DNA from: Rhodospirillaceae bacterium
Lineage (GTDB): Bacteria > Pseudomonadota > Alphaproteobacteria > Rhodospirillales > Rhodospirillaceae
Direction: 5' to 3'
Length of the DNA stretch: 64,000 bases
Assembly: GCA_029245025.1 (NCBI GenBank)
Contig: JAQWQC010000025.1
Coordinates: forward strand, 1-64,000
Part shown: positions 7,825 to 15,274 of the stretch, piece after piece
How the letters are laid out: each line of letters starts with the position of its first letter
Numbering within the stretch: position 1 is the stretch's first letter
Position numbers and translations under genes: made by a program
Notes under the pieces: model-generated
Seen by the model: the letters and a program-made list of their open reading frames with translations, nothing else
What the model was told of the DNA's origin: nothing
The model's database searches: none

Positions 7825-9660
7825 TCAGTCTAAGGCGAAAGAATCAGCGTAATCTTCCTTGAGATCCGCATCTTGCTTCCCTTTCTCGAGAATACAATTT
7901 CCAATGACCAGAAGGTCAAGGCCAGTCGCCATAAAGCAACGGAACGCATCCTCTGGTGTGCAGACGATCGGTTCGCCTCGGACGTTGAAGCTTGTATTGA
8001 CGACGATCGGAACACCTGTCTTTTCTTTGAAAGCCGATATGAGTGCGTGAAAACGCGGGTTGGTTTCTTGGTGTACAGTTTGCACACGCGCTGAGTAATC
8101 AACATGGGTGACGGCAGGAATCGTAGAGCGCAGCGCGTTAACGCGATCGGTGCCTCGCCGTTCTAAGTCTTGGCGGGATAATGGGAGGCAATGGTCGTTC
8201 TCAACAGGCGCGACAATCAACATGTAGGGGCTGTCCCCCTCTAACTCGAACCACTCGTTGAGATCTTCCCGCAGAACTGCGGGTGCGAACGGTCTAAAAC
8301 TTTCGCGGAATTTAACTTTCAGATTGAGTGTGCGTTGTGTTTCTGGATCCGTCGGATTGCCAAGAATAGATCGCGCACCAAGAGCACGGGGGCCAAATTC
8401 CATTCGACCCTGGAACCAGCCAACGCCTTTGTTATCTGCTAATGAAGTGGCGGTGCGGTCTAACAGTTCTGGTTCTTCTACGCGTTCAAAAACTGCGCCC
8501 ACTGTGGCTAGTCTTTTTTCAATTTCCGCTTGTTCAAATTCTGGGCCCAGATAGGTGCCTGCCATGCCATCACCCTGAGCGACTGGCGCGCGTGGACCAT
8601 CGTGATGGAGATGATGTGCGATGAGTGCCGCGCCCAAAGCGCCACCGGCATCCCCAGCAGCAGGTTGAATCCACAGTCGGTCAAAGATTCCTTCCGATTG
8701 AATTTTCCCATTGGCAACGCAATTGAGAGCAACGCCTCCGGCCAGACACAAGTTGGCAGCGCCGGTGTCTTTTTTTATGCCGCGCGCTAGCCGCAGCACC
8801 ACTTCTTCTGTGACGGATTGGATCGATGCCGCAAGGTCCATCTCCCTTTGACCGATCGCTGTCTCTGGGTCGCGAGGCGGTCCGCCAAACAGGCTGTCAA
8901 ACCGGCGATTGGTCATTGTCAGGCCGGTGGCGTAGTTAAAGTAGCTTAGGTCGAGCCGAAATGTGCCGTCGTCTTTGACGTCGATTAGGTTGTCTAAAAT
9001 TGTCTGGGCGTGAACCGGGCGGCCATACGGCGCTAGACCCATGACCTTGTACTCGCCGGAGTTAACGCGAAAACCTGTGTAGTAGGTGAAAGCGGAATAG
9101 AGCAGGCCAAGCGAATGGGGAAAATGGATTTCTTTCTGCATCACGAGGCTATTACCAGTGCCGTGAGCAAGTGATGTGGTTGCCCATTCACCAACGCCGT
9201 CCATAGTTAGGACAGCGGCATTTTCGAATGGTGACGGGTAAAAAGCTGAGGCTGCATGACTCAGATGGTGCTCTGAAAAAATAAGCTTAGATGCCCAGTC
9301 CACTTCGGCATCGAAAGCCTTGAGGTATCGAATAAGATTGTCTTTCTGGAAAAGCTTCTCTTTTACCCATATTGGAATTGCGCGGCGGAAAGAAGAGAAC
9401 CCACGTGGTGCAAAAGCTGCATAGGTCTCCAACAAGCGCTCAAATTTCAGAAACGGCTTTTCGTAGAACGCGACGACATCAATGTCTGCCGGAGAAATAT
9501 TTGCGTGATCAAGGCAGAATTGAATTGAATGAGTGGGCAGAGAGGCATCGTGTTTCTTGCGTGTGAATCGTTCCTCTTGCGCAGCGGCGACAACGCGGCC
9601 GTCAACTATCAGCGCGGCAGCGCTATCATGATATAGGGCGGAAAGACCAAGAATACGCAC
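7825..9660 (-). CDS. Carbamoyltransferase, NodU/CmcH family
   Basis: A 611-residue O-carbamoyltransferase. The N-terminal ASKHA-like domain begins MRILGLSALYHDSAAAL (His11), with AQEERFTRKKHDASLP, SEHHLSHAASAFYPSPF and MDGVGEWATTS. The C-terminal YrdC-like domain carries RMEFGPRALGARSILGNP. Enzymes of this family use carbamoyl phosphate and ATP to carbamoylate a hydroxyl of a secondary metabolite, Nod factor or polysaccharide. It is the last gene of a three-gene set with a DUF5989 micro-protein and an SxtJ-like membrane protein. That trio recurs in bacteria and has members in saxitoxin clusters. The acceptor here is unknown; no biosynthetic cluster adjoins it. Confidence 0.93.
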   Translation of the reverse strand: MRILGLSALYHDSAAALIVDGRVVAAAQEERFTRKKHDASLPTHSIQFCLDHANISPADIDVVAFYEKPFLKFERLLETYAAFAPRGFSSFRRAIPIWVKEKLFQKDNLIRYLKAFDAEVDWASKLIFSEHHLSHAASAFYPSPFENAAVLTMDGVGEWATTSLAHGTGNSLVMQKEIHFPHSLGLLYSAFTYYTGFRVNSGEYKVMGLAPYGRPVHAQTILDNLIDVKDDGTFRLDLSYFNYATGLTMTNRRFDSLFGGPPRDPETAIGQREMDLAASIQSVTEEVVLRLARGIKKDTGAANLCLAGGVALNCVANGKIQSEGIFDRLWIQPAAGDAGGALGAALIAHHLHHDGPRAPVAQGDGMAGTYLGPEFEQAEIEKRLATVGAVFERVEEPELLDRTATSLADNKGVGWFQGRMEFGPRALGARSILGNPTDPETQRTLNLKVKFRESFRPFAPAVLREDLNEWFELEGDSPYMLIVAPVENDHCLPLSRQDLERRGTDRVNALRSTIPAVTHVDYSARVQTVHQETNPRFHALISAFKEKTGVPIVVNTSFNVRGEPIVCTPEDAFRCFMATGLDLLVIGNCILEKGKQDADLKEDYADSFALD

Positions 9661-9680
9661 TAGAACACTCGTTGATCACG

Positions 9681-9830
9681 CTAGAAGATTGTGTATATGA
9701 AGGGGGCAACTGCACTGCCTTGCGCGAGAACTATTAGGCCGCCGAATAACACCAGCATAATTATCATGGGCAGCAGCCAGAATTTCTTGCGTACTTTTAG
9801 GAATTGCCAGAATTCGGTGATAAACGACAT
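9681..9830 (-). CDS. DUF5989 single-span membrane micro-protein
   Basis: A 49-residue protein starting at ATG 9830: MSFITEFWQFLKVRKKFWLL, then one hydrophobic span (PMIIMLVLFGGLIVLAQGSA) and a short aromatic tail ending in YTIF. This is the DUF5989 pattern, a small protein regularly encoded between SxtJ-like and carbamoyltransferase genes. It sits 9 bases after the SxtJ-like stop and 20 bases before the carbamoyltransferase start, so the three form one transcript. A membrane-anchor or scaffold role is inference only. Confidence 0.85.
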   Translation of the reverse strand: MSFITEFWQFLKVRKKFWLLPMIIMLVLFGGLIVLAQGSAVAPFIYTIF

Positions 9831-9839
9831 GAACTGATC

Positions 9840-10268
9840 TCAAAACTGTTGACGTAGTGACCTTGGGTCGGGTCCCGGCGGGTCCCGCTCAATCCAATAA
9901 CTATTTGCGATCGCGTCGTGTTTAAGGCGAAGCGGATCCTTGCCCGTAAGTCTCACATATAATCCGGTTGGGATCACAGAAACTACATAAAGAAGCCCCA
10001 TAATGATCGGGCCGACAATAAGGTGCATCACCCTACCCAAGCCAAGCCAAGTCCAGGCCACTGGCGTTAAGGCCCGGGGGAGGGTTAAAGCCAGTACAGC
10101 CAAACCAGCCGCGATAGCATTAGCCCAAGTGCGCGTCGGTTCGTCATTGAGCAATGGCCACAAGCCGATAGCGGCAAAAGCAATGGCCAAAACAATCCCA
10201 ACTGAACGGTTGGAGGCGCGTGGCGCTTCATCTGTAGTGTTGATGGGTTCATGATGCATGGTTGCCAT
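9840..10268 (-). CDS. SxtJ-like membrane protein
   Basis: A 142-residue protein if started at ATG 10268; the frame extends upstream to 10367, but the extra residues look non-conserved and ATG 10259 is an alternative. It has about four membrane segments (VGIVLAIAFAAIGLWPLL, AIAAGLAVLALTL, LGLGRVMHLIVGPIIMGLLY and following) and ends with DPLRLKHDAIANSYWIERD, typical of SxtJ-family proteins. The function is unknown, but the family pairs almost obligately with DUF5989 and NodU/CmcH-type carbamoyltransferases, as here. First gene of the trio. Confidence 0.8.
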   Translation of the reverse strand: MATMHHEPINTTDEAPRASNRSVGIVLAIAFAAIGLWPLLNDEPTRTWANAIAAGLAVLALTLPRALTPVAWTWLGLGRVMHLIVGPIIMGLLYVVSVIPTGLYVRLTGKDPLRLKHDAIANSYWIERDPPGPDPRSLRQQF

Positions 10269-10379
10269 GACTGGACCTATAGCATTCCAGTCAGGTTCCT
10301 GCAGTAGGAAATGATTGATTTGAGATGTTGTTTTAGGATGGCTAGGTATTTTTAGGCGCACCCCCAAGACTAGATGCTC

Positions 10380-10753
10380 CTAACCGAGGACTCTGTGTCC
10401 TCATAATTTGAGGCAATTTATCACGATTTCTTGTCGGCCTTCCTGTGTCTCCCATGCTCGACCACTGCCCCCAATGAGGCCGCCCAGCAATAGTCCACCG
10501 ATAGCGCCTTCGATGCCATCATCGGCAGCCCCCGCGATTGCACCTACGCCTGCCCCAAGCATGGCGTCACTCCTCTAACATCGCCGCTCGTGTAACTGCG
10601 CTGCTGAGCTAGTTGTTGGCACTCCGCCAGGTCGTATGAGTATGAGGTGTCTTTCGGACCGTCGACAATCGGGTCTTAGTCTGCCCCGGTGTTTGCGCAT
10701 GCAGATGCAATGAGAAGCATCGCAATTACAGCTATCATAGTTGTGTTATTCAT
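10380..10753 (-). pseudogene. Decayed glycine-zipper outer-membrane lipoprotein
   Basis: From ATG 10753 the text reads as a lipoprotein signal (IAVIAMLLIASACAN, lipobox IASAC), then an in-frame TAA, then DPIVDGPKDTSYSYDLAEC and QQLAQQRSYTSGDV. A change of frame follows near 10565, leading into a glycine-zipper segment (LGAGVGAIAGAADDGIEG, then GGLLLGGLIGG) and RQEIVINCLKL. Another stop (TGA) precedes GHRVLG and the final TAG. Intact relatives read YRPIVDGPKD at the first stop and NCMRGRGHRV at the second. Three independent lesions make this a clear pseudogene; relatives are envelope proteins of unknown function. Confidence 0.75.
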
Positions 10754-10854
10754 GAACTATGCCGTTCGTCAGTTTAAGAAACCTACTAAAACTGTCCCAG
10801 TAGTTTGGTTAGACTGTGATCGCTAAGGTAACATTATCGCAACGAAGTGCGCTG

Positions 10855-11571
10855 TTAGCTTGCAGCAGCCTTGGCTAGCGGTAAATCTTCCGCTGCCATG
10901 CTTTCACGCAATGCGTATCCCCGACCCCACACTGTTTCAATGTAGTGTTCGCCACCGGTTGCATTCGCGATTTTCTTTCGCAGTTTGCAAATGAAGACAT
11001 CGATAATTTTTAGTTCAGGTTCATCCATGCCACCGTATAGGTGGTTGAGGAATTGCTCTTTGGTCAATGTCGCGCCTTTGCGTAAGGCCAGTAGTTCGAG
11101 AATGCCGTACTCTTTTCCTGTGAGGTGAACTGGCTTACCTTCAACCTCAGCGGTACGGTCGTCGAGATGGATTGCCAATTTGCCCACTTCCACTTTTGGC
11201 TGGGCGTGTCCTTTGGAACGGCGAATAATAGCTTGGATGCGAGCCATCAACTCTTCACGATTGAATGGCTTGGTTAGATAATCATCTGCACCAATGCCAA
11301 ATCCTTGGACCTTCTTTGTTGGTTCTGTGAGGCCTGACAAAATGAGAACAGGTGTGTTTACTTTCGCGTTGCGAAGCTGGCGTAGCACTTCCAAGCCATC
11401 CATATCTGGCAACATAAGATCCAGAATGACTAGATCATACTCGTATAATTTGCCGATCTCGACACCGTCTTCGCCCATATCGGTGGTATCGACCACCCAA
11501 TCCTCTTTCTTCAACATGGTCTCGATGAATTGTGCCGTCGATTGATCGTCTTCAACCAATAGAATACGCAT
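10855..11571 (-). CDS. ctrA: Cell-cycle response regulator CtrA
   Basis: A 238-residue OmpR-type regulator. The receiver domain begins [20 protein letters not shown] with phosphoacceptor Asp51 ([13 protein letters not shown]), matching Caulobacter CtrA numbering. The winged-helix domain has [16 protein letters not shown], then [20 protein letters not shown] and [11 protein letters not shown], ending in [10 protein letters not shown]. The [14 protein letters not shown] stretch is diagnostic of CtrA rather than other OmpR members. In alphaproteobacteria CtrA controls cell division, motility and, outside Caulobacter, often gene transfer agents. The C-terminus ends in Ala-rich residues, as in Caulobacter CtrA, whose last residues serve as a ClpXP degron. 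Upstream TTAA half-sites suggest autoregulation. Confidence 0.96.
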   Translation of the reverse strand: MRILLVEDDQSTAQFIETMLKKEDWVVDTTDMGEDGVEIGKLYEYDLVILDLMLPDMDGLEVLRQLRNAKVNTPVLILSGLTEPTKKVQGFGIGADDYLTKPFNREELMARIQAIIRRSKGHAQPKVEVGKLAIHLDDRTAEVEGKPVHLTGKEYGILELLALRKGATLTKEQFLNHLYGGMDEPELKIIDVFICKLRKKIANATGGEHYIETVWGRGYALRESMAAEDLPLAKAAAS

Positions 11572-11913
11572 GGCGGCCAGCCCCCTCAGCTCTCACCCCG
11601 GTCTTAATCAATCTTAACTTACCATGCCATACCCGATGAGGCTAGATATCGTGCCGAGTCGCAATACAACCCAGAAAATAGGGAAAAACCGGCCCTTGAT
11701 TCTTTTACCCGGTGTTAACGGCTAGTCCTTGCTAAAGGCTTTCACGACCATAGGTATAAGTTTGCCTCCCTGAGGCGCCTGACCGGGAATCACGCTAGGA
11801 TGCAAAGCCAAACTGAGCTATGGGACAAAGGGTGCGGTGGCGGTCAATATTCCAACATTAATAAATGAACTAGACCGACTGCCTGTTCACTGGGAATTTG
11901 GCCCGATTCTAAA
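11572..11913. other. Intergenic region upstream of ctrA
   Basis: About 340 bases between the ctrA start and the end of the SDR relic. Apart from the TTAA pair and a GTTAAC at about 11714, I see no gene, RNA or clear hairpin. It is long enough to hold the ctrA promoters. Confidence 0.5.
11604..11617 (-). promoter_or_regulatory. Possible CtrA half-site pair upstream of ctrA
   Basis: Two TTAA half-sites (11604-11607 and 11614-11617) lie 33-46 bases upstream of the ctrA start, separated by six bases. The CtrA consensus is TTAA-N7-TTAA, so the spacing is one base short. Autoregulation is well known for ctrA, which makes the position attractive, but the off-consensus spacing keeps confidence low. 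Confidence 0.3.
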
Positions 11914-12368
11914 TTAATCCCCGGGAAAACCGGGTAGTGCGGCATGCCAGGAATTGGGAACGAGTGTTTCATCGTTAATCACGGTGATGGTCTTGCCGAT
12001 GGTGAGAACGTCTTTTAGGCTTGCGACCAGAATTTCAGCGCGATACCCACGATTGATTTGGCCCAGCACGCAGTCGATCTAACGTGCGAGGCGAACGCCG
12101 TATCGTCGTGCTGGTTGTTCTCGAAGTCCGCCCGGGGCGACAGCTGTGTATGCCAGTCCGCCTTGTCTCAAATAATCTTCAGCCTTAGCCGTCCATTGAT
12201 AGGGGCAATTGGAAGTGTGTATATAAATCCGTTTCGCCCAGCGGAGCCGCTCGACATTAAGAAAAATCGATTAACCCCTGCGGCTTTCGCTGCATCAACT
12301 AATGCCTGGTTGCCTTTCTAATCGATATGTTTGCTCCCCAAGGAATGGTCTTTGAGCAAGGTGATTGT
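11914..12368 (-). pseudogene. Relic of an atypical (NAD(P)H-binding, SDR5-like) reductase
   Basis: On the minus strand the text reads LGSKHID, an in-frame TAG, KGNQALVDAAKAAGVNRFFL, MSSGSAGRNG, then after a frame change near 12210 WTAKAEDYLRQGGLAYTAVA and PGGLREQ. A further TAG follows, then NRGYRAEILVASLKD and GKTITVINDETLVPNSW, closing at TAA 11914. This is the middle and C-terminal part of the NmrA-like/SDR5 family; intact relatives read HVDYKGN and RKAEDYLRxSGLxYTIVRPGGL. The N-terminal glycine-rich nucleotide-binding motif is not found upstream. Two stops, a frameshift and a missing start make it dead. Confidence 0.7.
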
Positions 12369-12498
12369 TTATCGTAGCGAGACTTCTCAATTAAACGGGT
12401 TTAGTCACTGCCATGTTGGTTTGGCCGCTATCGGTTGGTTAGAGCTACCCTTTCGATATACTTGAGGCTATCAGCAGCTCGCGTATTACTTAGTCAAA

Positions 12499-13323
12499 AT
12501 GATTTTCAGGCACTGGATGGTAACTATGATGTTTCGCATACTAATCGCTGGCTTGTGTATCTTCATTGGCGCGACCTCCGATGGTTACGGCATGTCTGCC
12601 ACAGCTCAGCAACCGACGGTTCTGGTGACTGGATCTAATCGAGGTATCGGCCTTGAATTTGTAAAGCAGTATGCAGCCAAAGGTTGGCAGGTCATTGCGA
12701 CTACACGTCGGCCAAACCAAGCCAAAGCCTTGCAGGCTGTTGCTAGGTCTGAAGCCAACGTCGCCATTGAGCTGTTAGACGTGACCAATGGCGAGCATCT
12801 TGCGTCTCTGGCTGAGAAGTATCGTGATCAACCGATTGACGTTCTAATCAATAATGCTGGTGTGTCCGGAGATTTTCAGGGTCCGGGTCAAACTTTGGGT
12901 TCGCTGGACTACACGACCGTTGATACGTTTATGAGCGTGAATGCTATTGGTCCATTGCGTGTGACCGAGGCGCTTTACGAGAATGTAAAGTTAGGTGATC
13001 AAAAGAAGGTCATCGCGATCACGGCCCTATTGGGAGTCCATAGTTTTAAGTATGGCAGTTTTTCGGGGGCATATTGGTACAAAGTCAGCAAGGCAGCGAT
13101 GAATGCAGCTATTTACAATCTTGCTCAGGACGCCTTGAAAGATGGGATAACAGTGACGCTCCTGACGCCTGGAGAAGTGGCGGTCGAGAAGGTGGTGGAC
13201 CCCGGACTAAATTTCATATCACCAGAGGTTTCTATCCTAGGGATGATTGATGTGATTGATCATCTCACTCCTGAGGATGCCGGGGCAATCATTCGGTATA
13301 ATGGAAAACGCTACGCGTTTTAG
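12499..13323 (+). CDS. Exported short-chain dehydrogenase/reductase (C-factor-like)
   Basis: A 274-residue classical SDR preceded by an N-terminal hydrophobic stretch (MMFRILIAGLCIFIGATSDG) that looks like a signal peptide, most convincing if translation starts at ATG 12526 or 12529. The core shows TVLVTGSNRGIGLEF (cofactor loop), NNAGVSG (NNAG motif), and YWYKVSKAAM with the Tyr-x-x-x-Lys pair. The C-terminal part lacks extra domains. Resemblance to the CsgA/C-factor branch is by overall pattern. An exported SDR is unusual because NAD(P) is scarce outside the cytoplasm; the segment might be only a membrane anchor. It lies between the SDR relic and the DUF1838 pair. Confidence 0.8.
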   Translation: MIFRHWMVTMMFRILIAGLCIFIGATSDGYGMSATAQQPTVLVTGSNRGIGLEFVKQYAAKGWQVIATTRRPNQAKALQAVARSEANVAIELLDVTNGEHLASLAEKYRDQPIDVLINNAGVSGDFQGPGQTLGSLDYTTVDTFMSVNAIGPLRVTEALYENVKLGDQKKVIAITALLGVHSFKYGSFSGAYWYKVSKAAMNAAIYNLAQDALKDGITVTLLTPGEVAVEKVVDPGLNFISPEVSILGMIDVIDHLTPEDAGAIIRYNGKRYAF

Positions 13324-13423
13324 ATGTGCTCAGAATTGACCATTATGAATTGATCGATATCGGAACGGGTATACCTAAAGCATAACGCGCAGAGTGATTG
13401 CGTGTTGGGGCGTAACCGTATCG

Positions 13424-14392
13424 CTAGCTTGTTGGTGGCTCTGGCTCGTTGTTTTCCATGTAAACGGAGAAGCTAGAGTCGTTGGGTTTACCCCATTGAC
13501 TTGCGGCGGGAGCTTCTAGAAATTCTGGGTAGTTATTTTCCATATAGGCCAGCAGTTTTGGCGGTGCGTTTTCAACCGCCCCTGTCTTGTTCATAAACGA
13601 GCGATAAACAATGTGACCATCTCGTTGTCCCATTAGCATCCAGGGCAGCCAAGGGCCTATCCGCACCCAAGTGCCGACGTAGTCTGCGCTCAAGCTGTCC
13701 GGGTCAGACAGTTCTGACAAAGTGGTCATGCGGTTAAACATTTCCGATGTTTTATTAATCGGACCCGCGCTTTCTCTCGGCCACTTGTCCGGCGTCATGG
13801 GATTGGGAAAGGCGGCGTGGAGTTCGAGCAAGCTAAAAGCTTTGTCGCCTTGAATGATCCAAGGGGGCTTGAAGGGAAATTCAACGATAGTGCCATCAAA
13901 ATCTTGTTTACGGATCGGTGCCACTTCACCCATGACGTTAAGGTTTTGGATCGGCCAGACCTTGACCCTTTCTTCTGTATAGGGATTAACCCATTCGTTT
14001 AGGTATTCTCCTGTTTGCAGGTCTTTGTAAACTGCGAACTCGCGGTTGAAGACTCTATAGACATTGTCGCCTTGGGGTTCGATGCGGTTAACCCCTAGGC
14101 CTTCGACGCCAACAAGCGGCAACATTTTTTCGACGCCGATATTGCCGTATAACGTGCCACCAAACCAGCCACAGGTCTCAATTGTAGGATCGAGATTACC
14201 TGTGAGCTTAATGTAAGCTTTAAGATTTTCAGCAGGGTCCTCAAAATCAACGGTGTTGTGGCCAGCAGCGGTTGCTTCACCCGACAAACCGGGCATCGCC
14301 ATAGCGCCAACACCGGCAGCACCTAATCCCGCGGCAGATTGTAAGAATTGGCGCCTGCCGGCGAGATGATCAACTAGAGATGTGAAAAGCAT
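13424..14392 (-). CDS. DUF1838 protein with Tat signal (paralogue A)
   Basis: A 322-residue protein with a twin-arginine signal (AGRRQFLQSAAGLGAAGVGA, Arg13-Arg14), followed by the DUF1838 body: GNLDPTIETCGWFGGTLYG, YKDLQTGEYLNEWVNPYTEE, and PWLPWMLMGQRDGHIVYRS near the C-terminus. DUF1838 has no established activity. The same landmarks recur in the two other paralogues in this window. It is the last of three co-oriented genes after the S10 peptidase-like protein and paralogue B, 23 bases from the latter. The product should be a folded periplasmic protein, possibly cofactor-bearing, given Tat export. Confidence 0.85.
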   Translation of the reverse strand: MLFTSLVDHLAGRRQFLQSAAGLGAAGVGAMAMPGLSGEATAAGHNTVDFEDPAENLKAYIKLTGNLDPTIETCGWFGGTLYGNIGVEKMLPLVGVEGLGVNRIEPQGDNVYRVFNREFAVYKDLQTGEYLNEWVNPYTEERVKVWPIQNLNVMGEVAPIRKQDFDGTIVEFPFKPPWIIQGDKAFSLLELHAAFPNPMTPDKWPRESAGPINKTSEMFNRMTTLSELSDPDSLSADYVGTWVRIGPWLPWMLMGQRDGHIVYRSFMNKTGAVENAPPKLLAYMENNYPEFLEAPAASQWGKPNDSSFSVYMENNEPEPPTS

Positions 14393-14415
14393 GGGGCGGT
14401 CTCCGATGATAAATT

Positions 14416-15252
14416 TTATGCGTCGGGCATCGCTGTCATGCGACGGGGATATTCAGCTTTGATCCTGGTGTAGAAATCAGAAGGCAAATCTTCGACTGAA
14501 TCGAGTTTAGCGCCAGAAGCATGCCAGATTGTGTGACCCGGTTGGTCGCCCATCTTCATCCAACGTGGCCAAGGCGAAAAGAATGTTGATGTAAATGTGG
14601 AAGGAATTTTACGGACGGACGGATCGGTAAAGTGCTCGCGCCGAGCGAAGTTGGTTTGGCGTTGTTTGCGAGGTGACGGCATGCCTGGTGGATAAACAGT
14701 TTCGTTGTGGAGCCAGACGTATTCCCCTGCGGCCGTCCACCAGAGCCTCAGCGGTTTGTCGGGAATTCTGTCTGCTGCCCAATTGGGTTCAACACCGTTG
14801 ACTGTATAGTTAAAGCCGCGCTCTGGATTGTGGCCCTGAACAGCGGCTGGGACGTCGTTTGTTTTTCCTGTGTAGGGGTTTTGGAATTTATACAACCATT
14901 CGCCTGACTCTAGGTCGGTAATGTAAGAGACTGTGCCGCCTGTGAAGAAATACCTTCCATCTTCAATTTTTTTTGTTTGATAGATTTCCATCCCACGAAA
15001 CGTATAAAGCGGTCGCGGTGCTTCCTCGCCGATGATGCCGAATATCGTGCCGTTGTAGTACCAAGGGCAGTCTTCTGGATCGAGGCTGGCAGACATGCGT
15101 AGCAAGTTGGTTAAGTTGCCTAACGGTGTTTCAAGATCAGGCAGGTCAGCCGCCTGAGCAGTATTTGGCAGGTTGTAGGTAAATCCAGAGAGGCCCATGA
15201 GTCCGAATCCGAGACCAGTTAAGCTATCCCGGCGGGAAATTAAATCTAACAT
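14416..15252 (-). CDS. DUF1838 protein with Tat signal (paralogue B)
   Basis: The frame is open from 15327, but the start at ATG 15252 (278 residues) is preferred. It avoids overlap with the upstream gene and begins MLDLISRRDSLTGLGFGLMG, a twin-arginine signal with Arg7-Arg8. The body carries SASLDPEDCPWYYNGTIFG, ITDLESGEWLYKFQNPYTGK and PWPRWMKMGDQPGHTIWHAS, matching the landmarks of paralogue A. It begins 22 bases after the S10 peptidase-like stop. Function unknown; the periplasmic location is inferred from the Tat signal. Confidence 0.85.
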   Translation of the reverse strand: MLDLISRRDSLTGLGFGLMGLSGFTYNLPNTAQAADLPDLETPLGNLTNLLRMSASLDPEDCPWYYNGTIFGIIGEEAPRPLYTFRGMEIYQTKKIEDGRYFFTGGTVSYITDLESGEWLYKFQNPYTGKTNDVPAAVQGHNPERGFNYTVNGVEPNWAADRIPDKPLRLWWTAAGEYVWLHNETVYPPGMPSPRKQRQTNFARREHFTDPSVRKIPSTFTSTFFSPWPRWMKMGDQPGHTIWHASGAKLDSVEDLPSDFYTRIKAEYPRRMTAMPDA

Positions 15253-15274
15253 CGTATGCCTCTTGCTCCCTCTG

